Under the pieces are notes generated by a model that worked only from the letters and a program-made list of their open reading frames with translations, made no database searches and was not told the origin of the DNA. Made by a program: the position numbers and the translations under genes. DNA of 64,000 nucleotides from Calycina herbarum (lineage: Eukaryota > Ascomycota > Leotiomycetes > Helotiales > Pezizellaceae), in contig LLEY01000054.1 of the NCBI GenBank assembly GCA_001414485.1, positions 62,001 to 126,000 on the forward strand, written 5' to 3'. Positions within the stretch are counted from its first letter, which is position 1. Each line of letters starts with the position of its first letter. Positions 51,130 through 60,921 of the stretch are shown piece after piece.

Positions 51130-52228
51130 TGCTTAGAAGTTCAGTCGCTATAGCCTTAGCAACCCCCGCCGTAGCAGCTAGCCCGAATACTAGTCGAGTT
51201 AACGTCGTAGGAACATCTAGAAGTACGACTAGAAGAACACCTGCTAGTATACAGTTAACTAGGAACGACGATAATATTAGTATACCGGACACCCCCGAGC
51301 TCTATAAGGTCGAAGCACTTAAGTCTATTAAAGTTAAGATACTAGATACGTATTATAGAAAGTAAAAGGAACTCGACTTATTCCTTCTTTAAATAGACAT
51401 CTACTTTAACTTTAACTCTAATAAGTTTAAAGGTAATTATAATTCACGAACTATCTTTACTATCTCCTATCTTAGGAGATTAGTATTAGAATAGGCCTAG
51501 CTATACTTAGAGGACTTCTTTAAGAATAAGAACGAAGATAGAAAGATAGAATTAACTAAGATTATATTTAAATCTTAGAAAGGATTTAAGGTAACTATTA
51601 GAAAAGTCTTTAGAGACTTCGATATAATCTAAACAGCTATACGTAAGCTATTAGAATTATACTAGACTAGATTAGTAATAGATTATACTAATGAATTTCA
51701 ACGCTATAAGACGAAGTTAGAATAGGATACTATCGCTCTTATAGAACTCTTTTATAGAGGATTAAAAGTATATATTTATAAGGAAATAGTTAAGTAGAAT
51801 ATATAGTTCTTAACTATTATAGATATAATTAAGGAAGTCGTTTAACTAGACAACCGCTTATACGAATTTAGAAAGAGTAACCCTAGGTAAGAGGAAAAGA
51901 GTAAAGAGTCTAGAAAGTAGAAGCACTCTTATACTAATAAACATAGTAAGAAGGTAAACGCTATACAAAAGAAAATCTTTCTAAAGAAAGAAAGACTTTC
52001 CTAAAAAGAACGAAATCATCGACGTAAGTAGAACTTATATTATAATTATAGCTAACTAGGTTATAGAGTAAATAAGTATAATAAGAAGAAAGACTCTAAG
52101 AGAAAGAAGCAAATTAATACTACTATTTAATAATAGATAGCCTTAACTAATTATATTAAACTTATAGATAAGGAGCTTAAGATATAAGGATATAGAACCT
52201 AGATTAAAAATAATAAAGGAATTAGTAG
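51130..52228 (+). pseudogene. Element C gag relic
   Basis: The + strand frame reads VEALKSIKVKILDTYYRK, then FKGNYNSRTIFTISYLRRLV, KNEDRKIELTKIIFK and RLVIDYTNEFQRYKTKLE, typical gypsy capsid text. A zinc-knuckle remnant follows at about 52,035-52,080, reading YYNYS*LGYRVNKY: each Cys has become Tyr and the His has become Tyr. It is interrupted by TAG/TAA stops. The frame continues beyond the Fot insertion at 54,094. Confidence 0.8.
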
Positions 52229-52230
52229 TA

Positions 52231-52284
52231 ACGTGGTATACTAGGACCTCGTGATTATCAGGACCTCGTGAATTTTTTCCTACT
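52231..52284 (+). repeat. Left TIR of the Fot element
   Basis: Inverted copy of 54038-54091 with few transition differences. Sub-terminal AGGACCTCGTGA units are repeated 22 bases apart. Confidence 0.9.
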
Positions 52285-52799
52285 CTACTACTTTAAAATA
52301 TAATAAAACTACTATAATATATTAAATTAATTAAAACTACTCGGAATCTGATAAACTAGATATATCTACAACTTCTTAACACGTCCGCGTATTATAACTA
52401 GTTTTTCTATAAGTGTTATAACGTCGCTGAGTCGTTTATCCTTCATCTTCTCCACCCTCTCTAGAGCGCTTGTTACGTCGAACCTGCTCCTCCGTATTCT
52501 TCTAGGCTAATCCGTCCTATACATCCTCTATAGTAAGTGCACCTCCTTCTTAGACACGGGTATTTTTAGCCCTCCGGCGTTTGCTAAGGGCTTTATTTGC
52601 TGTTCGAAGTGTACGGACCTCAGCTGATAAGAGGGTTACCTTATAAGCTAATCGCTCTATACCTTTTACTAACGAAGCGATTGTCTAGAAAATAGGTGTT
52701 GGCGAGCTTCCTTAGTAACGAGTAATACGATCCTTAACAAGAGTTGATTACGAAAGAGCTTCAGAAGGGTTACGAGGAGTCTAGGAGACCTAAGGGGTA

Positions 52800-53985
52800 G
52801 CGTCGGCAGAGGGGGGTCCGGTAGGTGTAGGAGTCCGTAACTTGACATTAAGCTTTAAGATCACAGTCTAGGGTTCTAGAGGCACTAGACCAGCTCTATA
52901 GAACCTAGCTTTAGCGTTTTAGGTTATTATTAACTGGTTGTAGGCTATATAAAACGTAAGAAAGAACTCGACCTTAGTAATATAGTTTATATAAGCCTTA
53001 ATAAAGGTCTCGATTTAACGCCCGTATATGCGTTTAAGAATACTAAAACACCTAACATCGAGTAGCTAGGTTAGATAAGACGAATAAGAAGGTAGGCAAA
53101 GAGTAATAATGTTATATAACTTATAATACTCTTAGAATACTGCCGATTTATAACTCTTATGTCTATCTAGAACTAACATTCGATATAGCCCTTTTATATA
53201 ACTACGAGTATACTTATCGAAGTATTCTAGCTATTCTAAGCCTATCTTATTATTAGTCTATCTATTACTAGTTGGTTTAATAACCCAGTTATTAGGAAGA
53301 CTGCCCTTAGTATACTAACTAGTAAGGTGATTTTTCCCTTAAACTACTAAGAATAGAGGGATGCTTAAACCCTCTCTATTAATATAGATAATTGCTATAG
53401 CCTATTCCTAATTACCTAGCTAGACAGCCTTACCTCTGCTACGTCGATCAGCGCGTATAACAACTATTCTAGCGTAGATAACACCTATTATAAAACCAGT
53501 CTCGTCAAAGTTATAGAAATCGTAGTCTTAGATCCTATATTTCGCCTACATATTCTCTACTAGTCGAAACCACGCGCTAATTAGCTTAGGATCTTCGCAC
53601 AAGGCCCTTTAGAAATCGTAAACGCGATTAAAACGCGTCTTTAGTTCTAGACGTCGTTGTACAAATCGTTATACCTAGTTCTTTCTAACGCGTTGTCCTC
53701 TACGTAACTCGAGTATATAATTTGCTATATCTTCTACACTACCTAGCCAGGGCGTAAATCCTCTCGTATCTAGATCAAGTATATTTTGAATAATCACCTC
53801 CTCTTCTATTATAGTTATTTTATGATTTACTAGCCGGTGTTTACTAAGAGTAGTTCGACTAGCTATTCTATCGGTAAGTATAGAATAAGAGACTCTGTAT
53901 AGCTTCGCAGCTTTACTACGGTTTATTCGTTTAGATAATCGAATAGCTTCGATAGCTAGGATAATTCAAGCTTCTTAGGTTTGAG
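52800..53985 (-). pseudogene. Fot/pogo transposase, stops but intact catalytic Asp residues
   Basis: The minus-strand frame keeps all three DDE_1 blocks: YNFYNFDETGFIIGV (53,480-53,525), MLVLDRHKSYKS (53,150-53,180) and LLDVRCFSILKRIYGR (53,020-53,065). Asp is retained in each. The N-terminal HTH and CENP-B-like region lies at about 53,560-53,985. Several TAG/TAA stops (for example after LGN and before AIAII) prevent translation of a full enzyme. It is far less decayed than the F transposase at 9.5-12.3 kb. Confidence 0.8.
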
Positions 53986-54093
53986 ATTCTATTAGGTAGT
54001 TGTTAAGAAAACGCGTGTTAAAGTTAGAGGTAGTAGGGTAGGGAAAAAATTCACAAGGTTCTGATAATCACGAGGTCCTAGTATACCACGTTA

Positions 54094-57000
54094 TATAAGA
54101 TACTAATAATAATAAAGATCTACTTCTTAAAGAATATTATAATATATAATTAGTAATAGAATCCGAATAACCTATTTAAGTAGAATACGAATCACTACTA
54201 TTAACTAGTTCCTCGGAGACATCGGACTTATCTTCTAGTTTAGAAGGAGAAATAAAAGAGAATAAAGACTCCGAAGTTAGAGAAACTTAGGCTTTCCTTA
54301 AGACCTTTAAACAAGGAAATCGATAGATATATATTAATAATTAGAAACTAGACTTCTAGAGTTCTTATACTATATAAGGAGTTAACCTAACTATTTTAAT
54401 AATATATATAGTTATAAGAAATAACCTTAAAATAATAACTTTAGTTAGTCTAATAACTAGATAAGAAACTATTAAAAATAAAGAACTTATATATATCTAA
54501 CTACGAGTTAAGAGACCTACTTATCCTAAGGTTAGAGACGTATAGAAAGTATATAATATTTTAAAGAAAACTAGTATATAGACGTAGCAAGTTCTAATAA
54601 GATTTAAAGAACGAATTAAAACCCTCTTTCGTAGAATAGTACCTAAAGACGTTATACTAAAAGAATTTAAATAATATATCGTAGTTATATTAATTAGTAA
54701 GAATAGAATAATATTTAGAGAACACAGTTTACTAAGACTGTTTAGTATACTACTCTAGGAATAAAGGAAGCTTAATATTACTAAATAGGCTAAAATAGAA
54801 CTAGAAGAATTTTACTATCCTCTAGTAAGAGAACTATAGTTTATAGAAACAGTTTAAAAAACAATAGTATAATAGATATAATATAAACTAAGTCTAACCT
54901 TAGACTAGTTATTATAGAAACGGTTTAAAGGAATCTTACTAGAACCTACTAGAATAGTAGAATATTATTAAATATATAAAGTAGTATTATTAGATAATAA
55001 AGGAGTAGTATTCTTTCCTTAGTCTTAGATTTAGGCTATTAGAGAAAAGAATTTAAGAGACTATATATTTAAGATTTACTATATAAAACTAGAGATAAGT
55101 ATACTAGAGGCTACTTTAGATTATCTATATATAGGAGAGCTATAGTCTATAGAAGCTATTATAGAAACCAGTTACGAATAGATCTAATATAATTATAAAT
55201 AAATACTAAAACGATTTATAAGAGAGATTCCTAAGATAATAGGAATCCTAGAATATAGATTAATATATAAGGTAGTATATACTAATAAGGAAAGAGTAAG
55301 ATTCTTTCTATAGTATAAGAACGAGGAAAGACGAAATTATAATCGTAAAAATCGATCTTTTAAAGTCTAATATATTAAAGTAAAGTTAGACGCTACTTTA
55401 GAAGAAAGATAGTTAGTAGTAACTATAGAAATAAAGGGAAAGAAGTTATAAGTTATAATAGACTTAGGAGTAATAGACAACTTTATCTCTCTAATAGCTT
55501 AAGAAAAGCTAAACGTTCTAATTAAAGAGATAAGACCTTATCGACTAGGAGTAGTTAATAGAACGGATATCGTATATTAAAATAGGATTATTAATTAGTA
55601 AACTATTCTAATAAAGATTAATATTAAAGAATACTACTTAGATATATAATTTAATATTATTAAAATAGAAAGTAAGAAAGTAATACTTAGTATACTATAG
55701 ATTTAGGAACATAATCTAGAAATCAACTAGAAAGCTAGAAAGATAACTTTTAGTTAATATAAATATAAGGGTTTATATTTATAACTTTAAGACTAGAATA
55801 AGGTTAGTGCTACCTCTTCTAAAGCGCTAGGATACCTTACCTAAGGTCCTCTATAAGTTAGTAAGAAAGCTGATAACGAAATACCTATATAGTATAGAGA
55901 ATTTAAGGCTTTGTTTAAAAACCTAGAAGACTTATAAGCTTTGCTAAAACATTGCTTATAGGATTATAAGATTAAATTAAAAGAGGGTTATTACTTCTTA
56001 AAGTAGAAGCTTTAGTTATATAACTAGAAAAGCCTATAGAGAATAGAGAGTTATATAAAGGAAGGTATTAAGAAGGGATATATTAGAAGATCTAAGTTAC
56101 TAATTATCTTAAATATACTTATTATTAAAAAGAAAGACGATCTAGATAAGAGAGTATATATTAATTATTAAGAAGTAAATTATACTACGATTAAGAACGC
56201 TTATCCGCTACTACCTAGTTAATACTTATAAGATAAGTTAAGTAAGGTAGTACGATTTACGAAATTAGATTAATAAAACGCTTATAAACTTATATAAATA
56301 AAAACTAGAGACGAATAGAAGATAGTATTTACCTTACTATCGAGCCTTTATAAATATATAGTTATACTATTTAAACTTTATAATATACTAGCTATATATT
56401 AAAGATAAAATAATAATATTTTAAGAGATCTTTTAGAAGTAATAGTAATTTATTACCTAGATAATATCTTAATCTTCTTAGAAAAAGAAGAAGAATATAA
56501 GAGATATATTAGAGAAGTTTTATAATAACTTATAAGAGTAAACTCTCAGTTAAAACTCTCGAAGTACGAGTTTAGAGTAACTTAGACACTTTTCCTAAGA
56601 TAGGTATTTAGCTTAGAGAAAATAGAAATAGATCTAATAAAGATCTAAGACATCTTAAACTAGAAATTACTAGAGAATATAAAAGATATACAGTTCTTTC
56701 TTAGATTTATAAACTTTTACTATCTATTTATATAAGACTATATAAAGATTACTAAACTAATAATAGTACTAGTTAAGAAAGCTATTAAATTTATTTAGAA
56801 TAAATAAGCTAAGAACGCTTTTTAAAAGATTAAAGTAAGGTTTATAGAAAAACCTATTCTATATAATTTTAATATAAAGAAACTAAGTACGATTAAAATA
56901 GATATTTTAAATATATTAATAGATACGATTTATCTATAACTAAATAAAAAGAGAAAACTTATACCTATTATATATTATTTAAAAACATTTAACCTAGTAT

Positions 57001-58720
57001 AATAAAACTATAACATTTTTAATAAAGAACTACTTATTATAGTATTAGCTTTAGAATACTAGAGAATTTATTTATAGCTAGTAAAACACCTAGTTATAGT
57101 TTTATCTAACTATAAGAATCTTAAGATATTTATAATAACTAAGGAACTTATAACTAAATAATTAGCTAGATAGTTAGAGATATTAAGAGGATTTAATATT
57201 ATTATTTAATATATAAAAGAAACGTTAAATACTTAAGCTAATACTCTTAGTAGAAAACCTAAATATAAGAGAAGTAAAGAGTATAAAAAGATTATAATCT
57301 TAAAAACTCTTAAGAATAGAAACTTAGTACCTACCTTATATAAAATTATAGTAATAAATAACATTTAGATAAATAAAATTTAAAATATATATAAAGGTTA
57401 TAACTAATATATAAAAGGGAAATTATAAGTCCCTAGTTTATATATAAAAGAATTTATATAGGAATACTATACTACGCCTACTTATAGTTACTAAGGAATT
57501 TATAAAACTCTTTAGAGAATAAGATAATACTACTATGTTAATTAGTTATCTATAATAGTTAAGGAAGTAATAGTAGAATATAATACCTATACTAGGAATA
57601 AGACTTCCTACTATACTCTTTATAAACAGATAAATACTACTCTAATACTATAAATACCTTAGAAATTAATATCTATAGATTTTATTATTAAATTACTAAA
57701 ATCTAAAGATCTAATAACAGGAGTTAAGTATAACTCGATCCTAGTTATTATAGAACGACTTATAAAATATATAATTTTAGTAGTATATATAGAGTTAAGT
57801 ATAGCTAAGGAATTAGTATTCGCATTCCTTAGAGAAGTAGTCTTAAGATATAAACTATCTAAAGAAATACTCTTAGATAGAGATAAGCTTTTTACCTTGA
57901 AATTTTAGATCGCTTTTATAAAATAATTAAGTATAAAAAGAAAGCTTTTAATAGCTTTTTACTCTTAAATAAATAGAGGAAACAAATAAATAAATTAAGT
58001 AGTTAAAATATACCTTTATTATTATATAAACTATTAATAGAATAACTAGGTAGAACTACTACTCTTAGTATAGTTTATTTATAATAGTTTAGTAATAGAA
58101 ATAATACTTATTATATTATTCTATACTAACTTTAGATATAAATTATTAGTATATTAAGAACTACTATCTACAACTATTAATAACTAACTTACTCGTATTT
58201 AGGTCTTAAAAATTAAGAGATTATATAAAGAACTTATAAAAGACTTATAGTTTATTATAGAAAGAAACATATACTACTATAACAAACGACGTAGTTAAGA
58301 GTTAATACTAAAAGAGAGAGATAAGGTCTACTTAGTATAAAAAAACATTAATATAAAAAGACTAAGTAATAAACTAGATTATAAAAAACTTAGACTATTT
58401 AAAATTAAACGTGTTAAGAGACCTTTAAATTATAAATTAGCACTACTAAGAGTAATAAACATCTACCTAGTATTCTATATATCCCTACTCGAACTAGTAC
58501 TACCGGGAGCACTACTAGCTCTATTTATAGAAATTCAACTAGTTAATCTAAATACCGAATATAAAGTTAAAAGGATTCTTAACTATAAGATTATTAGAGG
58601 TAAGATTAAGTATTTAATTAAATAGTTAGACTACTTATATTTAAAGAATATATAAGAACTAAAAAGCAACCTTAACTATTATCTAAAGAAACTTTAGAAG
58701 TTCTACTAATAAAACCTAGG
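54094..58720 (+). pseudogene. Element C pol relic ending in a chromodomain
   Basis: The + strand order is: protease with IIDLGVIDNFIS at about 55,457-55,490 (family IIDSG; Ser to Leu); RT with YYLDNILIF at about 56,449-56,477 (second catalytic Asp is Asn); RNase H about 56,850-57,250; integrase about 57,460-58,300, including KLISIDFIIKLLKS and VIIERLIKY; and a C-terminal chromodomain at about 58,555-58,710 reading EYKVKRILNYKIIRGKIKYL then LDYLYLKNIQEL. Stops are nearly all TAA/TAG. Element E's own D insertion lies at the point equivalent to about 56,740 here. Confidence 0.85.
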
Positions 58721-59222
58721 GCTGCCTAGAACTCGGGACTAGGGTTAGATAGAGATATATTATTAGAAAGTACCTGTTTAACGAAAGAAGCTATCTTAAA
58801 AGCGGGAAACTAAGCAGAAGAGAACTTAAGAGAAGGACTCGAAGAAGAAGGACTCGGAAGAGTAATAGAGAATCGTTTATATATAGGGCTAAAGAAAAAC
58901 TGATATATAGGTTTTCAAGGCCTAGAGATAGGAATAATAAGATAGCTAGGACTATTATAAGACCTTTTTAACCGAATATACTCGGAATAGCGAGAGGATT
59001 TAGAAAGCTCTAGGAAGTATTATCGAGACTGTTTATAATAGAAAGAACAGGTCTTAGCTAGACGTTATATAGATTCGATCTATATAGTAAGAGCTAAACG
59101 CTCTTTTCGTTTAGTATATAAGGAGGATATGTTTATATAGGAAGGAAGGTTGACGTCTTACTAATAAACGTATTTAGGTTAGAATTCTAGCGTAGGGACA
59201 CGCTAAGCTAAGAAGGGGATAG
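58720..59222 (+). other. Element C 3' region and polypurine tract
   Basis: A short coding-like stretch is rich in Glu, Arg and Lys (about 58,800-59,150), corresponding to the charged 3' stretch of element B. It ends in the polypurine tract AAGAAGGGGATA (59,211-59,222), directly before the 3' LTR. Confidence 0.6.
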
Positions 59223-59688
59223 TATTACGAATCACGTGCTAGTATATAACGAAGTAAAGTCTAGGCGACGCTCTAATAAGACGAGCACTATTATAACCCT
59301 AGAAGAAGGAAAGGATTAAGTATAATAGGATATATAATCCTAAGGATCTTATTATAGTTATATATTATATAACTCGGTTAAGAACAGTCAGGTAATAGAG
59401 TCTAGTTTTAAAGAGCCCTAGAAATAGAGTCGGACTCTATTTTCGGGACTTCTACTAAGAAGGACTCTAAACAGGAACGGAAGGTTCTATATAAGACTGG
59501 CACGTCTGCTATTAGATAGGAGCTTCGTGCTTAACTTTAGTTATTAATCTTATTATCTTATTTAATATCTTTGATATAAGTAACGAGTTCACTTCTAAGT
59601 GAACAACCCGGCGCATCTGTACTTCTTATCTGCATACTAACCTTCGAGACTTAGTCATCTTCGTTTAGTTCGTTTGAGTTTCGTTACA
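59223..59688 (+). repeat. Element C 3' LTR
   Basis: 466 bp, same length as the 5' LTR. Its start is RIP-altered (TATTACGAATCACGTGCT) while its outer end is unmutated (CGTTTGAGTTTCGTTACA), the mirror image of the 5' LTR. Followed by AATGG. Confidence 0.93.
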
Positions 59689-59693
59689 AATGG

Positions 59694-59776
59694 CCTCGCT
59701 CAACAAGGCAACGGAATCGTACACGCCGTGGTGTTTCGTATTCTTTACGAGCTGTTTTACGTTTGACGTAGCCCAT
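59694..59776 (-). pseudogene. Mariner M transposase, N-terminal part, unmutated
   Basis: The start codon lies at 59776 on the minus strand: MGYVKRKTARKEYETPRR, then VRFRCLVER, the first 27 residues and two bases of the next codon. The remainder lies at 50652-49626, beyond element C. This start makes the frame exactly 370 codons. CA and TG are frequent here, so this part escaped RIP although its other half did not. An upstream in-frame ATG in the TIR is a less likely start. Confidence 0.85.
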
Positions 59777-59894
59777 AGTTGATGAATTAGATAGTATAGA
59801 AGCTGTGGGAGCTATAGTGGGAGCTATAAAGAGAATGAGTGTTAGGGGAGAGAAGGTGCTAGAACAGCGTGGTACTAAGCTCACCGCCTTACAG

Positions 59895-59929
59895 GGGGGG
59901 TGACCTTGACATCTTGAGACCCCCTTTCG
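59895..59929 (-). repeat. Right TIR of mariner M
   Basis: Inverted copy of 49530-49564, followed by TA at 59930-59931. The central five bases differ. Confidence 0.92.
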
Positions 59930-59975
59930 TACCATACCTATAGGAGAAGCACAGGATTCAGCCTCTTCAGCAAAA

Positions 59976-60071
59976 TGACGTATGTTTCACCTCAAGCCAA
60001 AAGGTGATTGCCTCTTTTGGTTGACGCAACAAGGCTGAAGAAGGCATCAATGACGTCACTTCGATGCCCCT
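59976..60071 (+). promoter_or_regulatory. CRE/ATF sites and STRE upstream of the Hmp1-like gene
   Basis: A perfect CRE palindrome TGACGTCA lies at 60051-60058. Related TGACG cores are TGACGTA (59976-59982) and TGACGCAA (about 60,022). A STRE core CCCCT is at 60067-60071. These are the binding sites of ATF/CREB-type bZIP factors and of Msn2/4-like zinc-finger factors, both linked to stress responses in fungi. A TATA-like GATATTTAATAAAT follows at about 60,151. Function is inferred from motif and position only. Confidence 0.5.
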
Positions 60072-60274
60072 CGTTGCTTCTCAAAGCTTCGGCGGCTTCC
60101 TTGTGATCGACCAACCAAAGCTTGTTATTCACAAACAAACCTTGTTGGCCAGATATTTAATAAATGTTCTTTCTCTCCAAAGCTTTCTCAAAATCCAGAC
60201 TTATCAACACTTCCATCTATAACAACCAAAATCAACTACACAAACACAAAACCAAATACAACAAAATCGCAATC

Positions 60275-60921
60275 ATGTCCGACAAGAACACTTCCACCGC
60301 TCAATCTTACGTCGATTCTGCTACTGGGGCTATTCAGTCCGCAGCTGGTAGCCTTTTTGGCAATGCCTCTGATGTGGTATGTACTTTTAACTCCAACACT
60401 GTATCCAAACGAAAGCTAACTCTTCTTTGCAGAACGCCGGTGAAGCCAAGAAGGACAAGGCAACTCTCGAGAAGGAGGCATCCCACGCAACTGCTAAGCT
60501 CGGTCCTATCTCCGCTTCATCTTCTGGTGCGGTCACCAAGGATGATCCAAACAGACAAGAGGGAGCATGGAATCAAACCGTCGGATCTGGAAAAGAGACA
60601 CTTGGAAACTTGGTTGGCTCGGAGGTGAGTTCTCTCCAAAATACTATTCCACAAATGTATACATGTGCTAACGTCTCTTGTCAACAGAACCTCAAGCGCG
60701 AAGGTGCTGAGCAGAACGCAGCAGGAAAGGGTCAAGAAGCCCAGGGACAACTCAATGACTTCGGCTCTGGTGTTGCCAACCGTGTTTCAGGTGCTGTTGG
60801 TGGTGCTGTTGCAGGTATTACTGGGGACCGCCAGGCTGCTCAAGCTGCTCAAGACAAGCATGATGTCGGAAAGACTCAACAACGTGGTGCTGAGCACGAT
60901 ATCCAGAAGCAAAACGCATGA
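60275..60921 (+). CDS. hmp1: Hmp1-like mismatched base pair / cruciform DNA recognition protein
   Basis: Three exons: 60275-60376, 60433-60624 and 60688-60921 (34, 64 and 77 codons; 175 aa). The introns, 56 and 63 bp, begin GTATGT and GTGAGT, end in AG, and both carry a GCTAAC branch site. The protein opens MSDKNTSTAQSYVDSATGAI, contains SGAVTKDDPNRQEGAWNQTV and the GSGKETLGNLVGSENLKREG segment, and ends RGAEHDIQKQNA. This is the pattern of the small hydrophilic fungal family named after Ustilago Hmp1, also similar to CsbD/LEA-like stress proteins. It is charged, Ala/Gly/Gln-rich, without membrane segments. The start was chosen for its AATCATGTC context and family match. An in-frame ATG at 60164 would add 37 basic residues. 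Family assignment is firm; the DNA-binding role is inferred from the family name. Confidence 0.88.
60377..60432 (+). other. Intron 1 of the Hmp1-like gene
   Basis: 56 bp, GTATGT...GCTAAC...TTGCAG, phase 0. Its removal joins DV to NAGEAKK. Confidence 0.9.
60625..60687 (+). other. Intron 2 of the Hmp1-like gene
   Basis: 63 bp, GTGAGT...GCTAAC (60667-60672)...CAACAG, phase 0. Its removal joins VGSE to NLKREG. Confidence 0.9.

Larger units (their letters stand above)
52231..54091 (-). mobile_element. Fot/pogo DNA transposon, inserted in element C
   Basis: 1,861 bp with inverted repeats of about 53 bp beginning ACGTGGTATACTAGGACCTC at 52231 and its complement ending at 54091. It is flanked by TA (52229-52230 and 54092-54093). 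The terminal repeat contains two direct AGGACCTCGTGA-like sub-repeats. Element E keeps the exact empty site (about 39,485-39,505). The size fits Fot1-type elements. It is clearly less RIP-mutated than the surrounding retroelement, so it is a younger arrival. Confidence 0.92.
50653..59688 (+). mobile_element. Ty3/gypsy chromovirus C, inserted in mariner M
   Basis: A + strand element of 9,036 bp (7,173 bp without its Fot insertion and TA duplication) with 466-bp LTRs (50653-51118 and 59223-59688). A perfect 5-bp duplication AATGG lies at 50648-50652 and 59689-59693. It is the same family as B and E by internal sequence and LTR ends, in the opposite orientation. LTR differences are all C/T or G/A transitions. 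Confidence 0.94.
49530..59929 (-). mobile_element. Tc1/mariner element M, split by chromovirus C
   Basis: 35-bp terminal inverted repeats (49530-49564 and 59895-59929; 30 of 35 match, differing only in a central 5-base block) begin CGAAAGGGGGTCTCA. They are flanked by TA at 49528-49529 and 59930-59931. Without element C and one copy of its duplication, the element is about 1.36 kb. It encodes one transposase on the minus strand. It sits in otherwise normal-composition DNA, 344 bp upstream of the Hmp1-like start codon. Confidence 0.93.

Noticed and set aside
51104..51292. 62-codon minus-strand hydrophobic frame
   Set aside because: Antisense to the gag leader of element C; an artefact of the reverse frame.
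50653..59688. A potentially active chromovirus, given its complete structure
   Set aside because: LTRs and target site are intact, but gag and pol are full of TAA/TAG stops, the RT motif has lost an Asp, and a Fot element splits it.
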